Assembly (NCBI GenBank): GCA_025464025.1
Contig: JAODBP010000355.1
Coordinates: 1-13,964 of the forward strand
Reading direction: 5' to 3'
Length of the DNA stretch: 13,964 bases
From: Actinomycetes bacterium
Lineage (GTDB): Bacteria > Actinomycetota > Acidimicrobiia > Acidimicrobiales > CADCSY01
Below, one piece after another: positions 13,916-13,964 of this stretch. The translations under genes and the position numbers were made by a program. Each line of letters begins with the position of its first letter. Position 1 is the stretch's first letter. Below the pieces are notes generated by a model. It made no database searches and was not told the DNA's origin. It worked only from the letters and a program-made list of their open reading frames with translations.

Positions 13916-13964
13916 GGGAGCATCAGGTCCGGCGCGCCCAGGTCGTCCCCTCGGAGCGTCCTTC

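Noticed and set aside
13923..13964. End of a minus-strand gene entering from the right
   Set aside because: Two frames stay open with similar codon character over fewer than 25 codons, so neither can be chosen; noted with the hairpin at 13864.

Overview
The window is GC-rich DNA with dense genes, heavy use of GTG starts and many 1-11 bp stop/start overlaps, which suggests a high-GC actinobacterium. The compact RibD and RsmB, the non-helicase type of PriA and the order priA/def/fmt/rsmB ... rib genes ... hisG fit Actinobacteria. A deep lineage such as Acidimicrobiia is my guess, but the window has no marker that proves it.

Layout. (1) 3-1154 is the C-terminal half of a priA-like gene. It is followed by a convergent intergenic region with a composite hairpin. 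(2) 1358-2507, minus strand, holds a TrmH-type RNA methyltransferase and an RsmC/YbxB-like rRNA methyltransferase, transcribed away from (3) 2533-5004, def-fmt-rsmB. Regions 2 and 3 together form a translation and RNA-modification cluster. The two divergent units appear to share a GGTACC palindrome that carries a -10 box on each strand. (4) 5014-6427 has its own promoter and carries a REC-GGDEF response regulator (GGDDF variant) overlapped by a MogA/MoaB-type molybdopterin protein. (5) 6489-10374 is a riboflavin operon: promoter, FMN riboswitch, ribD, ribE, ribBA, ribH (type I lumazine synthase) and a second lumazine synthase of type II. The five genes overlap end to end. (6) 10379-11465 has a leaderless-looking hisG (long form) coupled to a 65-residue cold-shock-domain protein, ending in a perfect 23-bp hairpin. 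(7) 11521-13722, minus strand, is an MMPL/RND exporter. Upstream of it lie small inverted repeats and a second long hairpin that shares its core with the first.

How they work together. RibBA makes both precursors of the pathway, from GTP and from ribulose 5-phosphate. RibD carries out deamination and reduction, RibH makes lumazine, and RibE makes riboflavin. FMN made from riboflavin would feed back through the riboswitch. Fmt and Def act at opposite ends of the formyl-methionine cycle, and RsmB and the RsmC-like enzyme modify 16S rRNA.

Most content is recognisable housekeeping. The points most worth a second look are the tandem type I/type II lumazine synthases, the overlapping divergent promoters with a likely non-ATG/GTG/TTG start, a shared TACnnT -10 motif with two leaderless-type genes, the trimmed RsmB, the GGDDF regulator, and the two sequence-related palindromes. 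No CRISPR array, tRNA, rRNA or transposon was seen.
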